Part shown: positions 52,501-57,189 of the stretch, piece after piece | Numbering within the stretch: the first letter of the stretch is position 1 | How the letters are laid out: the number at the start of each line of letters is the position of its first letter | Assembly: GCA_041650805.1 (NCBI GenBank) | Contig: JBAZKM010000002.1 | Span: 124,001-188,000 of the forward strand | DNA length: 64,000 bases | From: Candidatus Omnitrophota bacterium | Lineage (GTDB): Bacteria > Omnitrophota > Gorgyraeia > 2-01-FULL-45-10 | Direction of reading: 5' to 3' | Notes under the pieces: generated by a model | The model's input: the letters and a program-made list of their open reading frames with translations, nothing else | Told to the model about the DNA's origin: nothing | The model's database searches: none | Position numbers and translations under genes: made by a program

Positions 52501-54746
52501 TCCGAATTAAGGCACCCCTCCACATCAAACATGTCACCAGGAAGCTCAAGAGAGAAATTGAAATCGCGCGCCCTCGAAACTTCTGTATATATAAACATCT
52601 TGGGATCCCCGGATTCATATGCGCCCGATATTATCGAACCAGGACTTATGGTACTGAGTTGAAACCAATTGGCACTATCTTCAGCGACCCATATCCCCTC
52701 AGGAGAACCAAAATCTATGATGAGATCGGCAAGATCATTTCCATTCGAATCTCCTATGGTCATCGAGCAGGGACTCAGATTGTGAGGATTGGACCAATTC
52801 CCGTTACCGTGGCACACCCATATGCCGTATTGCGACCCAAAGTCGATTATGGTGTCGCTTTTGTTATCACCATCCAGGTCGCCGATAGCAATGTATTCGG
52901 CGCTCAAGTTATGAAGTTGTGACCAGCTGCCATCGCTGTATGTTATCCAGATGCCAAACTCTGGACCGAAGTCGATGATAATTTCGTCTTTGCTGTCGCC
53001 GTTGACATCACCGACTACAATCGATTCAGGACTTACATTACTCACAGATCCCCAGCTTCCGTTACTATATGAGATCCATATACCGTATTGTGGTCCGAAG
53101 TCGATCACAATCTCATCCTTGCCGTCCCCGTCGAGATTGCCAACGGTTATGGATTCAGGGCTCAAGTTGTGGAGTTGCGACCAGCTGCCATCGCTGTATG
53201 TTATCCAGATGCCAAACTCTGGACCGAAGTCGATGATAATTTCGTCTTTGCCTTCTCCGTCGAGATTGCCAACGGTTATGGATTCAGGGCTCAAGTTGTG
53301 GAGTTGCGACCAACTGCCGTCGCTGTACCTTGCCCAGACTCCATACTGCGAACCGAAGTCGATAATTATCTCATCTTTTCCGTCACCGCCTATATCTCCG
53401 GTAACGATTGATTTTGGACTTAGATCATGCAGCTGTTCCCAATCCCCGCTACCATATTTTATCCAAATGCCATCCCGAAGGCCAAAATCAATGATGAAAT
53501 CACTTTTGCCATCACCATCTAAATTACCGGTAACAATAGCCTCCTTGCCATTCCCTTCAAAATGGTCAACATATTCGTATTTAGTGACAAATCCGCTTGC
53601 ATCCTTTTCCTCTTTTATCCTGCGGTTTTCTATCAATTTCTCACTGCCATCAGTATATACGATTTTACCGTTGACTAAATTACCGGAACCATCGAGTTGG
53701 TAATCACTGACTATGGTGCCGTCACAGAATTTAATAGAAGATATTCTTGACCCCTCAAAATAGAACCTGTTATTAGACGCATCTGCAATTTCATCTATTT
53801 CTACCTTATATTCGATCCCCGATTCCCCCTGTTCGACCAATGTGCCATATATATAAACAGTACCGTCTTCCTCTCTTACTTCAGAAAGGATGCCATTTTC
53901 ATACTTGATCTTTTTACCAGTAGCAAATTCAACTCTTTTTATTTTTTTATCGGAACCGTAGTAACATATTTTTTCGACATCGGACAGGATCGTCACCATG
54001 GCACCATCGACAGGATCGATTTGGTCGTATAAATAGTTAACGACTAAGGTCACGATACCATCCGCATCCTTATATGTTACCCATTGCACACGTTCCTGAT
54101 CGTCGTATTCGATGAGGGTCTTGTCCGGCTTGGTTATGTTAATAACTTTACCGACGGCTACAACCTCAATCGTGCCGTCATAATAGGCTATTTCCGCATT
54201 TAGCAAGTTATTATCTTCATCTACGAGATCCTGCCCCTGGAGTGCCCTAATGATAATATCACCCGAGGCATCTTTCTTCTCAATATAATCTATCTTACCG
54301 TCCTTGTAATGGATAACATCTCCTATGGCTGTCGTAACTGAGAGGATTGCTCCCTCTTCCTGAGGATCTGGAGACCCTCCCATTAAAACATAAGGCGCTG
54401 CTCCATAGGACTGCGGAGCCATGCCGCCTTTCGGCCCCTGTAGCTCTATGTCTAGAGAGTCGGGTTCCAACTCTGAGCCATCGGAAACGTGTTGTTCCGT
54501 TGTCAAGGATGCCTGTAGATTCATGCCATATTCCATGGCCTGCTGCTGGCTTATGATATCCTCATGTATGGCCTGTTGGCTTTGGAGATACTCTGGAGCA
54601 AAGGTCTGCGATTGGTCTGCGTTCAGCTTATCCATAGTGATATCGATTAGATCCCCTGCCCACACAAGTTGTTGCCACAAAAAGACAAATGCCATGACGC
54701 ATGCGATTGTTTTAAAGACAGGACTCGTTCTGATCGGCCAGCTCAT
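43500..54746 (-). CDS. Giant multidomain surface-type protein (3,748 residues)
   Basis: An N-terminal secretion signal (FKTIACVMAFVFLWQQLVWAG, about 11-31) is followed by: YD/RHS-like short repeats (about 110-390); seven 43-residue FG-GAP/VCBS-like propeller repeats (395-700); more YD-like repeats (740-1060); two LamG/concanavalin-type domains (about 1180-1400 and 1727-1947) inside a tandem duplication; a coiled coil (2185-2326); a DUF4214-like segment (YYRKVLGRDPGDDDLLYW, about 2330); a C39 peptidase-like domain (2440-2586) that keeps KHYVLV and TDP but has FGDSAFE where CGPAA is expected; an alanine/glycine-rich hydrophobic region (2596-2966); and a C-terminal region whose GITHSAG motif (serine about 3584), with later aspartates and FPHTA, resembles an alpha/beta-hydrolase triad. 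The architecture suggests surface adhesion or a polymorphic-toxin-like delivery protein. Function is unproven. It is followed by the overlapping HEAT gene. Confidence 0.85.
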   Translation of the reverse strand: MSWPIRTSPVFKTIACVMAFVFLWQQLVWAGDLIDITMDKLNADQSQTFAPEYLQSQQAIHEDIISQQQAMEYGMNLQASLTTEQHVSDGSELEPDSLDIELQGPKGGMAPQSYGAAPYVLMGGSPDPQEEGAILSVTTAIGDVIHYKDGKIDYIEKKDASGDIIIRALQGQDLVDEDNNLLNAEIAYYDGTIEVVAVGKVINITKPDKTLIEYDDQERVQWVTYKDADGIVTLVVNYLYDQIDPVDGAMVTILSDVEKICYYGSDKKIKRVEFATGKKIKYENGILSEVREEDGTVYIYGTLVEQGESGIEYKVEIDEIADASNNRFYFEGSRISSIKFCDGTIVSDYQLDGSGNLVNGKIVYTDGSEKLIENRRIKEEKDASGFVTKYEYVDHFEGNGKEAIVTGNLDGDGKSDFIIDFGLRDGIWIKYGSGDWEQLHDLSPKSIVTGDIGGDGKDEIIIDFGSQYGVWARYSDGSWSQLHNLSPESITVGNLDGEGKDEIIIDFGPEFGIWITYSDGSWSQLHNLSPESITVGNLDGDGKDEIVIDFGPQYGIWISYSNGSWGSVSNVSPESIVVGDVNGDSKDEIIIDFGPEFGIWITYSDGSWSQLHNLSAEYIAIGDLDGDNKSDTIIDFGSQYGIWVCHGNGNWSNPHNLSPCSMTIGDSNGNDLADLIIDFGSPEGIWVAEDSANWFQLSTISPGSIISGAYESGDPKMFIYTEVSRARDFNFSLELPGDMFDVEGCLNSDYDFSTIPYFNTVTYNENGVITEIVKPDGEIICYSDGLPASVTSDVDGSAGSFDTTLYSYDLSGLDNIKEMTIIRDGIKRIYDEYGNIESLSLDDATKIVYENGQIKEIQKSDGTTIRKSNGADDMFFREGGELNDALVSYPDGSMAIYDDGELLQLINALGDITDYNDGKIRKVTLEDGTIYDWSYDGNNIVIVDNSRQERRTYLEGILLELEELAGAKLITKYYYDETSKNLIRSEICQNNDMLYTYTYTYDNGLTLVHDEDGNTQAYTKDKKLSYIVDSKGRKYSYTYVGQNEGYAEVYFPSGTKVRYALTGQIIDITKTDGTFIKDIVFDSNNVPQSFTYIKDCTTYKVEDGEIREIIYQDGSSASYYPGSFIKSTTDAAGNTTEYEYGISDTEIITSLYANGTFIDTVFTDPDPLDGLKRLELATYTDPNTTLILHSNGSNGSTYTSDSSTYNHPVTFYGNAKLSTEESEFGGSSMEFDGYGDGYGTSYVSIPDSGDWDVVADTTTPYTIDFWLNLKDLPRDPGIYYTILGQYDDSVGPDNCWSVIVDETGGITLRAKRGNFFLQANAGQVTPGDWNHIAFVKTGSSIITYLNGTKQMTYTLSDTVSISQPLEIGRNQDSGGYSYLNGYVDEIHISKGVARWTTDTFSTPDTEFSGVHKDSGTFISDPIEIDATQLGSISWDEVIPQGTDISIQTRTGNTSMPDPTWSEWSEPVTDNNGSQITSPAGKYLQYKVTLSTSDILLTSELTLTDTNGIDIAYTRGTRNPEDLTNLTSLKVTTDTVVSNYDHNGVNLNDPNDIINLDRLIFDSTELDGAKEEMPCYILNETQKGLYFDEDIIIAELTEIKGITDTTRYSQGQIIDITKTDGTFIKDIVFDSNNVPQSFTYIKDCTTYKVEDGEIREIIYQDGSSASYYPGSFIKSTTDAAGNTTEYEYGISDTEIITSLYANGTFIDTVFTDPDPLDGLKRLELATYTDPNTTLILHSNGSNGSTYTSDSSTYNHPVTFYGNAKLSTEESEFGGSSMEFDGYGDGYGTSYVSIPDSGDWDVVADTTTPYTIDFWLNLKDLPRDPGIYYTILGQYDDSVGPDNCWSVIVDETGGITLRAKRGNFFLQANAGQVTPGDWNHIAFVKTGSSIITYLNGTKQMTYTLSDTVSISQPLEIGRNQDSGGYSYLNGYVDEIHISKGVARWTTDTFSTPDTEFSGVHKDSGTFISDPIEIDATQLGSISWDEVIPQGTDISIQTRTGNTSMPDPTWSEWSEPVTDNNGSQITSPAGKYIQYRTNLTTNNNSETPRLALTSTSGVAISYTRNSVKSQDIDNLSYIKITENGITKTYNASGMNVDDPQDTISISSMLFNSTELEALKKDIPSDKLSDAQKVITIYDKGNDIPVEIVTAGQSITYFDQGFATRVVDKNGITQVIYTYDENKNVIKVEFVDARQKLEENYQKALTEITLQKELALEKLAKAEADARVDIASKSADIQIQINAERARLEQEKTKYDPNIYDLSEFDRAFSEIDDYETKLAQQTQDAYVDLDNQVVAARARIEADASTAMQDLITNDYNKILADIVQKESTPLIYQYYRKVLGRDPGDDDLLYWTDRAKTNLRPFTATEITQYLENLPEYADRQARKQSIITDITGFFTQYLSVSDTEKESMLLSLGFTPDEAGDIIQNNLTQSDIDSILSWLNGQSLHFGDSAFETVISMLKNEGIARSFEDIGKDAIKIDILTGVITKDTTGDLLISMYAMRKAAQINTLALYSNKITYDDLKDMVLRDNVIVHIDGKHYVLVTSIDDQKGTITYTDPTVSANGQEMTLSRAEFMETWRGYSLSKELPQDPAKHLNATQEKNIRGSGWWEKFWKGIVKFFQKIVAPVAAILLMIPPLAPIGAVLAGINIVIQTISFVVHTGTLMDIAWAAISGIGAALGAQILPGIFDAVGNAFGAIGSAITDIFGTVGQLFAPLNGIFQATMGVFNTLSSVVSNIATGIGNIFTPIFGEAIGSHLAIAVIETGVKLGTDFLFKSLGVDPSLASIGSALLSGAIMGALTPGDMGMNIVEEALTRGTIATAEELGRATDLDPNITHLAAMMAGTLVNGALDINGRNFTYDELMENIAPTFIREATKLGVIELGEILGVDNRLSYMASLAISSTIGTGIDSGWNPRDIFQSVTTGLLQGVTSIGINYATQELGLNPILANLGFSAIASMINSGIQATIGTPDSQTGERSNFFESIFKTYTDNILTFLGYGNAPNRGDEQFWTPIYDELGNYLRADFNQVAYDRAWGQYYWQQSTYTAQILDFTNIVKDKGLVEALDIYGTGFLNAVAVNQIVQSGNTLGNYFMNELNAGHSTIRTLQDGKQVRQVAIKDAQGNTVANVFFEEKQDGVSFYWDVVGKEEFIGDSTYISWGDPGVDAYAKLGYSDAEIYAMFDSDIQYQRVIDGQQAYVEIKDSLGNTLLVIEPTEGGHYNVYNSYGEYENAKILSTITDMKFDIVHGASSNVTIGQGAGEVGLTISSQDFSGLLFSAVENGKIVLDKLIKQPTWQGLVGIAEAAENITSPLTDVANLAINRISSGQSVDLATLASASTWQSIFVTSGFMADWANTATLLFSNSISPALAPGTEMLMNLLGSEAFREQLNNQAAETFNGYNLFEELASVALGNPGSGTIIEQIGAKSFWEWVKVTAQTAWDNRANIIAEANKFALTMLSPAMAQLDTPIGQEFIKESQDFFCLGDFTPIVSDIDPITKTLKVDPALNYANIMQQPISGTMDWITLAKFANIRWDMASQRAAQEGPRINSYITNGSLKGFSISGINDDGANLDSLTKQLSPLAVSSFGITHSAGISTLIRTAMRPERLIITDTQEKRGSLESWLQSMNYSQDKVLLVDVAQDLPYRPTDLIYLSPADIISNLATPADLVTTDINNLLSNNACNDYSSNPNNKYIYMKILSGPGVDRDISLELFPHTAAIVGALDPNAQYDVIYNGRLLEKVSLSYVYEKFLKGEEP
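48673..49919. repeat. 1,247-bp duplication inside the giant gene, C-terminal copy
   Basis: This block appears identical, by eye, to 50,314-51,560. It encodes residues 1610-2025 of the giant protein, including one LamG-like domain and its flanks. The offset of 1,641 bp is 547 codons, so the duplication is in frame. Confidence 0.9.
50314..51560. repeat. 1,247-bp duplication inside the giant gene, N-terminal copy
   Basis: This partner of the 48,673-49,919 block encodes residues 1063-1478. The 394 bp between the copies is also homologous at the protein level to the sequence after the second copy, but strongly diverged (KYLQYKVTL against KYIQYRTNL and onward). Confidence 0.9.
52640..53570 (-). 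repeat. Seven tandem 129-bp propeller repeats in the giant gene
   Basis: Seven consecutive 43-codon units encode NLDGDGKDEIIIDFGPQYGIW-like blades (last unit most divergent). Two of the inner units are nearly identical at the nucleotide level (for example around 52,930-52,990 and 53,190-53,250), showing recent homogenisation. Confidence 0.85.
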
Positions 54747-54792
54747 TGGATACCTCCGGTTTTAGACACCAGCATTTTAAATGGCTTTATCA

Positions 54793-54827
54793 TGAAAATA
54801 AAAAGGCCCAAACTCATGTCTGGGCCC
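54793..54827 (-). terminator. Intrinsic terminator in the leader of the giant gene
   Basis: On the minus strand GGCCCA pairs with TGGGCC around a 10-nt loop and is followed by TTTTTATTTT. It lies about 47 bases before the giant gene start, whose ribosome site is GGAGGT. It could regulate expression by attenuation. Confidence 0.8.
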
Positions 54828-54888
54828 TGCCTGGATCTCATCTGTAAGCGGTAACTTTGCGCTTTCATTGTACACCGCCGTTTCGTTT

Positions 54889-54917
54889 AATATAACACGC
54901 CGTGAAAGAATCGTCAA
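54889..54917 (-). promoter_or_regulatory. Promoter P2 of the giant gene
   Basis: Minus-strand TTGACG (54,912-54,917) and TATATT (54,889-54,894) are spaced by 17 bp. Transcription from about 54,882 gives a leader of about 136 nt that includes the terminator hairpin. Confidence 0.7.
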
Positions 54918-54937
54918 TATCCTCGCTTTACCATTAA

Positions 54938-54966
54938 AGTATACACTATGTTTTTTCTTTTGTCAA
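54938..54966 (-). promoter_or_regulatory. Promoter P1 of the giant gene
   Basis: Minus-strand TTGACA (54,961-54,966) and TATACT (54,938-54,943) are spaced by 17 bp, stronger than P2 and about 49 bp upstream of it. Both promoters read through the same leader. Confidence 0.78.
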
Positions 54967-54995
54967 ATCTTTTTTGATTTTTTATCAAATTTAGC

Positions 54996-55024
54996 TTGAC
55001 ACCGCTTCTCCCCGGTAGTATGCT
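54996..55024 (+). promoter_or_regulatory. Promoter of the ECF sigma gene
   Basis: TTGACA (54,996-55,001) and TATGCT (55,019-55,024) are spaced by 17 bp. The expected start of transcription, seven bases past the -10, coincides with the A of the sigma gene ATG at 55,031, implying a leaderless mRNA. Confidence 0.7.
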
Positions 55025-55030
55025 GTCTCT

Positions 55031-55642
55031 ATGGAAAATATCGTTCCTGACGACGATGGTGACCTGATAGAGAGGTGTATCGGCGGAGACGACGGGGCGT
55101 GGACGGCGTTCGCCGGGAAGTACTCCCCTCTCATAAGGCGGTCCGTAGAGATACGCGCGAAAAAGCGCGGGATCCGGTTATCTTCGGAAGAGGCCGAGGA
55201 GATACGCCAGGACGTCCTGACCGCTATCTGGCGGGAGAAGAAGCTCGCGGACGTGCGGGACAGGGATAAGATAGAGTGCTGGCTGGCGGTGGTCTCCGCG
55301 CGCGGGGCCATGGCATATGTGCGCACTAAACTTCGCCGCGAGTGCACGCAGGTTATCCCCTTTTCCGATGATGAGGTGATAGACGAGATCACCGGTTCGG
55401 CCCGTTCCTCCGGTAAGAGCCCCTGGCAGGAATTGGACCGGGACGAACTGAGGAAAAAGATCATGGGCGCGATAGGACGGCTCCCTCCCCGCGAGCGCCT
55501 GATGGTGCGGCTACATCTCCTATACGGGAAACGCTATGAAGATATATCCGGCATGCTACACCTCCCTATCGGGACTGTGGCAAGTTGTATAAAGAGGGCC
55601 AGGGAAAAATTGCAGGGGTCCCTTGAAGATTTTTTGCAATAA
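55031..55642 (+). CDS. ECF-family RNA polymerase sigma factor
   Basis: The 203-residue protein has region 2 (GDDGAWTAFAGKYSPLIRR, then EEAEEIRQDVLTAIWREKK) and region 4 (LPPRERLMVRLHLLYGKRYEDISGMLHLPIGTVASCIKRAREKL), with no region 3, as in ECF sigma factors. It would direct polymerase to a small regulon. No ribosome site precedes the ATG. A membrane-bound zinc-finger anti-sigma candidate is next in the operon. It is divergent from the giant gene, which makes the latter's transcription unit a possible neighbourhood target, though its promoters look like sigma-70. Confidence 0.92.
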   Translation: MENIVPDDDGDLIERCIGGDDGAWTAFAGKYSPLIRRSVEIRAKKRGIRLSSEEAEEIRQDVLTAIWREKKLADVRDRDKIECWLAVVSARGAMAYVRTKLRRECTQVIPFSDDEVIDEITGSARSSGKSPWQELDRDELRKKIMGAIGRLPPRERLMVRLHLLYGKRYEDISGMLHLPIGTVASCIKRAREKLQGSLEDFLQ

Positions 55643-55667
55643 TTTCCGGGATTTTGGCATCTATATA
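55634..55667 (+). promoter_or_regulatory. 34-bp duplicated element, copy before the anti-sigma gene
   Basis: The string starting TTGCAATAATTT and ending TTTTGGCATCTATATA overlaps the sigma gene stop codon. It matches 56,486-56,519 in 32 of 34 positions. It sits 53 bp upstream of the anti-sigma start and is a candidate promoter or operator. Confidence 0.65.
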
Positions 55668-55685
55668 GGTGAGGGATAGGAAATG

Positions 55686-55720
55686 GGGTATGGGGTATAG
55701 GGTATAGGGAATAGGGAAAA
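55686..55720. repeat. Heptamer array, GGGTATA family (before the anti-sigma gene)
   Basis: Five registers, GGGTATG, GGGTATA, GGGTATA, GGGAATA and GGGAAAA, abut the ATG at 55,721. An older ribosome-site-like GAGGGATAGG lies just before the array, so the array may have separated it from the start. The array's own AGGG could now serve. Confidence 0.85.
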
Positions 55721-56161
55721 ATGAAAAAAAGAGAAAAATTGATAGGGATGCATACGCAGGATATGGAGCTGGCGAACTATCTGGCGGGCCGGTTTTCACA
55801 TAAAGAGCGGGAAGCCGTGGAGAGGCACTTATCCTTATGCGACGAATGCCTTATGGACCTGGTTTCGGCGCATGAGGCGCTCACTGATCCGCGGGCTAAG
55901 AAAGAAAAGAAAGGAAGGCATATGAAGAAGCCGAATATATATCTTATACTTACCATCATCGCGTTCTGCCTGTCTTTCACTCTCCCCAGGTACTTTATAC
56001 AACTTCTCGTAGCTACTCTTATTTTGGGTATAAAGTGGATAGCCGATTCCAAATCGACCAGGATGCTCGTTATGATATACGAGGCGTGGAAACGGGGCGG
56101 CGAGAAAGAGGCGTCGCGGATACTTGAAACGATAGAATCCGGGTCAAAAAAGAGGTTTTAG
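55721..56161 (+). CDS. Membrane anti-sigma factor with zinc-finger (zf-HC2-like) domain
   Basis: Residues 10-50 hold the pattern ELANYLAGRFSHKEREAVERHLSLCDECL, with an H-x3-C-x2-C motif typical of zinc-binding anti-sigma domains. Two hydrophobic segments follow (about 68-87 and 92-105), then a charged cytoplasmic tail (about 110-146). Such proteins hold the cognate ECF sigma factor at the membrane until a signal arrives. It follows the sigma gene by 78 bp, and the 34-bp element may give it a separate promoter. The start could also be the ATG at 55,748. Confidence 0.85.
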   Translation: MKKREKLIGMHTQDMELANYLAGRFSHKEREAVERHLSLCDECLMDLVSAHEALTDPRAKKEKKGRHMKKPNIYLILTIIAFCLSFTLPRYFIQLLVATLILGIKWIADSKSTRMLVMIYEAWKRGGEKEASRILETIESGSKKRF

Positions 56162-56164
56162 ACG

Positions 56165-56381
56165 AAACCCACGTTTACCTAAACGTGGGCTATCAGAAGA
56201 AGTGGCTTAACCTTTCGCGAAGAAAGGACTCAAGACCGGCCGTTCGTGCAATCGCCCCCTTTTTCAAGGGTTTTCGGGACCGACCCTGAGAGGCCGCCGA
56301 CCCGGGGCGACCTTCCGGCCCTCACTCACTTCGGAGAACCGCTCATCCTTCTCCCGGAAGGTTAAGTCGTTCTCTTCTTCT
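56165..56381 (-). ncRNA. Structured RNA candidate, family unknown
   Basis: A minus-strand promoter (56,388-56,415) would start an RNA near 56,381. The two ends pair: GAAGAAG with CTTCTTC and CTTAACCTT with AAGGTTAAG. Inside are GGAGAA-TTCTCC, GAGGGCCG-CGGCCTCTC and a CCTTTC-TTCGC-GAAAGG hairpin. The 3' end can form CCCACGTTTA/TAAACGTGGG followed by TTTCGTC. The closed-ends layout and length of about 215 nt recall 6S RNA, but no diagnostic motif of 6S, SRP, RNase P or tmRNA was found. Confidence 0.45.
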
Positions 56382-56387
56382 ATAGTT

Positions 56388-56415
56388 AGTATAGCACAGC
56401 CGCAAAGAAATTCAA
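56388..56415 (-). promoter_or_regulatory. Promoter of the structured RNA candidate
   Basis: Minus-strand TTGAAT (56,410-56,415) and TATACT (56,388-56,393) are spaced by 16 bp. It points away from spoVG, antisense to the spoVG upstream region. Confidence 0.55.
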
Positions 56416-56485
56416 TACCCCCCGGGCTCGCTTTTTTATTGTTAACCATCCCACTTATCACTCCCTGAAACTTTTTTAAAAAATA

Positions 56486-56519
56486 TTGCAATAATTTTCC
56501 GGATTTTGGCATCTATATA
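56486..56519 (+). promoter_or_regulatory. 34-bp duplicated element, copy before spoVG
   Basis: The near-identical partner of 55,634-55,667 lies 20 bp before the spoVG start. TTGCAA and TATATA-like hexamers can be set 17-19 bp apart, but the conserved centre (CCGGATTTTGGCATC) suggests a specific factor, possibly the neighbouring ECF sigma factor. Confidence 0.65.
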
Positions 56520-56539
56520 TATGGAGGGAGGTGATAAGG

Positions 56540-56803
56540 ATGATGAATGAGGAATTGAAGCTTGCGGTATCCCGTATACACAAACTGGACGGAACGGGAG
56601 CCACCAAGGCCTTCTGCGACCTTTCGATACTGGATAGCTTCGTCGTAAAGGGGCTCAGGGTTGTTGAGGGAGAAAAGGGCCTTTTCGTCAGCATGCCACG
56701 GGAAGAGGGCAAGGACGGAAAGTGGTATAACACAGTCATCCCGCTAAAACGGGAGGTAAAGGACGAGATCGAAAAACTTGTCCTGGAAGCTTACGGAGGG
56801 TGA
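56540..56803 (+). CDS. spoVG: SpoVG-family RNA/DNA-binding regulator
   Basis: The 87-residue product matches SpoVG: AFCDLSILDSFVVKGLRVVEG and KGLFVSMPREEGKDGKWYNTVIPL align with the family's core, and a C-terminal helix follows. SpoVG proteins bind nucleic acids and act as global regulators; in non-sporulating bacteria they influence envelope and virulence genes. The ATG at 56,540 (or 56,543) follows GGAGGTGA. yraN begins five bases downstream. Confidence 0.9.
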   Translation: MMNEELKLAVSRIHKLDGTGATKAFCDLSILDSFVVKGLRVVEGEKGLFVSMPREEGKDGKWYNTVIPLKREVKDEIEKLVLEAYGG

Positions 56804-56807
56804 TGTC

Positions 56808-57179
56808 GTGGGCCGCGAGAGGATGAAGCTGGGTAAGATCGGCGAGGAACTGGCGTTTAAAGAGCTCCAAAAGAGAGGATATCGGATCCTTGAAACGAAC
56901 TTCCGCACCGTATTCGGCGAACTCGATATGATCGCAAAGATAGGCGACACGACCGTATTCGTCGAGATCAAGACCCGTGCCTCGTCCTCTCTCGGCCCTC
57001 CCCACCTCTCCGTGACGAGGTCGAAACAGCGCCATATCATCAAGAACGCACTCTCGTATCTGAAGGTCCGCGGCCTGGTCGATTCGGATTGGAGGATCGA
57101 TGTGGTCTCTGTGAAGATGAACGAGGCGCGCGAAGTCGAATATATAGAGATAATCGAGAACGCGGTGGAGGAATATTAA
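56808..57179 (+). CDS. yraN: UPF0102 (YraN) endonuclease-like protein
   Basis: The PD-(D/E)xK-like nuclease fold is visible in GKIGEELAFKELQKRGYRILETNFR, GELDMIAKIGDTTVFVEIKTR (catalytic D and E-x-K) and the C-terminal strand block. The function of YraN is not established. I chose GTG at 56,808 because GGAGGG lies 7 nt upstream; a start at 56,778 would run through the spoVG end. The length of 123 residues is usual. comM follows by 10 bp. Confidence 0.9.
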   Translation: MGRERMKLGKIGEELAFKELQKRGYRILETNFRTVFGELDMIAKIGDTTVFVEIKTRASSSLGPPHLSVTRSKQRHIIKNALSYLKVRGLVDSDWRIDVVSVKMNEAREVEYIEIIENAVEEY

Positions 57180-57189
57180 AGGAGGATTT

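Larger units (their letters stand above)
56162..56539. other. 378-bp intergenic region between anti-sigma and spoVG genes
   Basis: The region holds a structured RNA candidate on the minus strand, a 10-bp hairpin just after the anti-sigma stop codon, and the second 34-bp element before spoVG. An 82-codon minus-strand reading frame crosses it but has no family resemblance and no ribosome site, so I do not call it a gene. Confidence 0.6.

Noticed and set aside
43500..54746. Giant gene as an assembly fusion of several genes
   Set aside because: The frame is open throughout, with consistent composition, one ribosome site and one signal peptide. Only the 1,247-bp repeat remains an assembly concern.
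54830..54882. GEMM-type cyclic-di-GMP riboswitch before the giant gene
   Set aside because: Only a GCGCAAAG-like core is seen. The P1b GAAA hairpin and receptor parts are missing, so the leader is left unassigned.
55634..55667. Sigma-54 promoter in the 34-bp element (TGGCAT)
   Set aside because: No GC or TTGC element at the -12 position, and no enhancer-binding protein in the neighbourhood.
56165..56381. Assignment of the structured RNA to 6S, SRP, RNase P or tmRNA
   Set aside because: None of the diagnostic motifs, such as the SRP apical loop, RNase P P4 strings or the tmRNA acceptor end, could be found.
56264..56512. 82-codon minus-strand reading frame upstream of spoVG
   Set aside because: No ribosome site, no similarity and poor fit to local codon use. 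The region is better explained by RNA structure.
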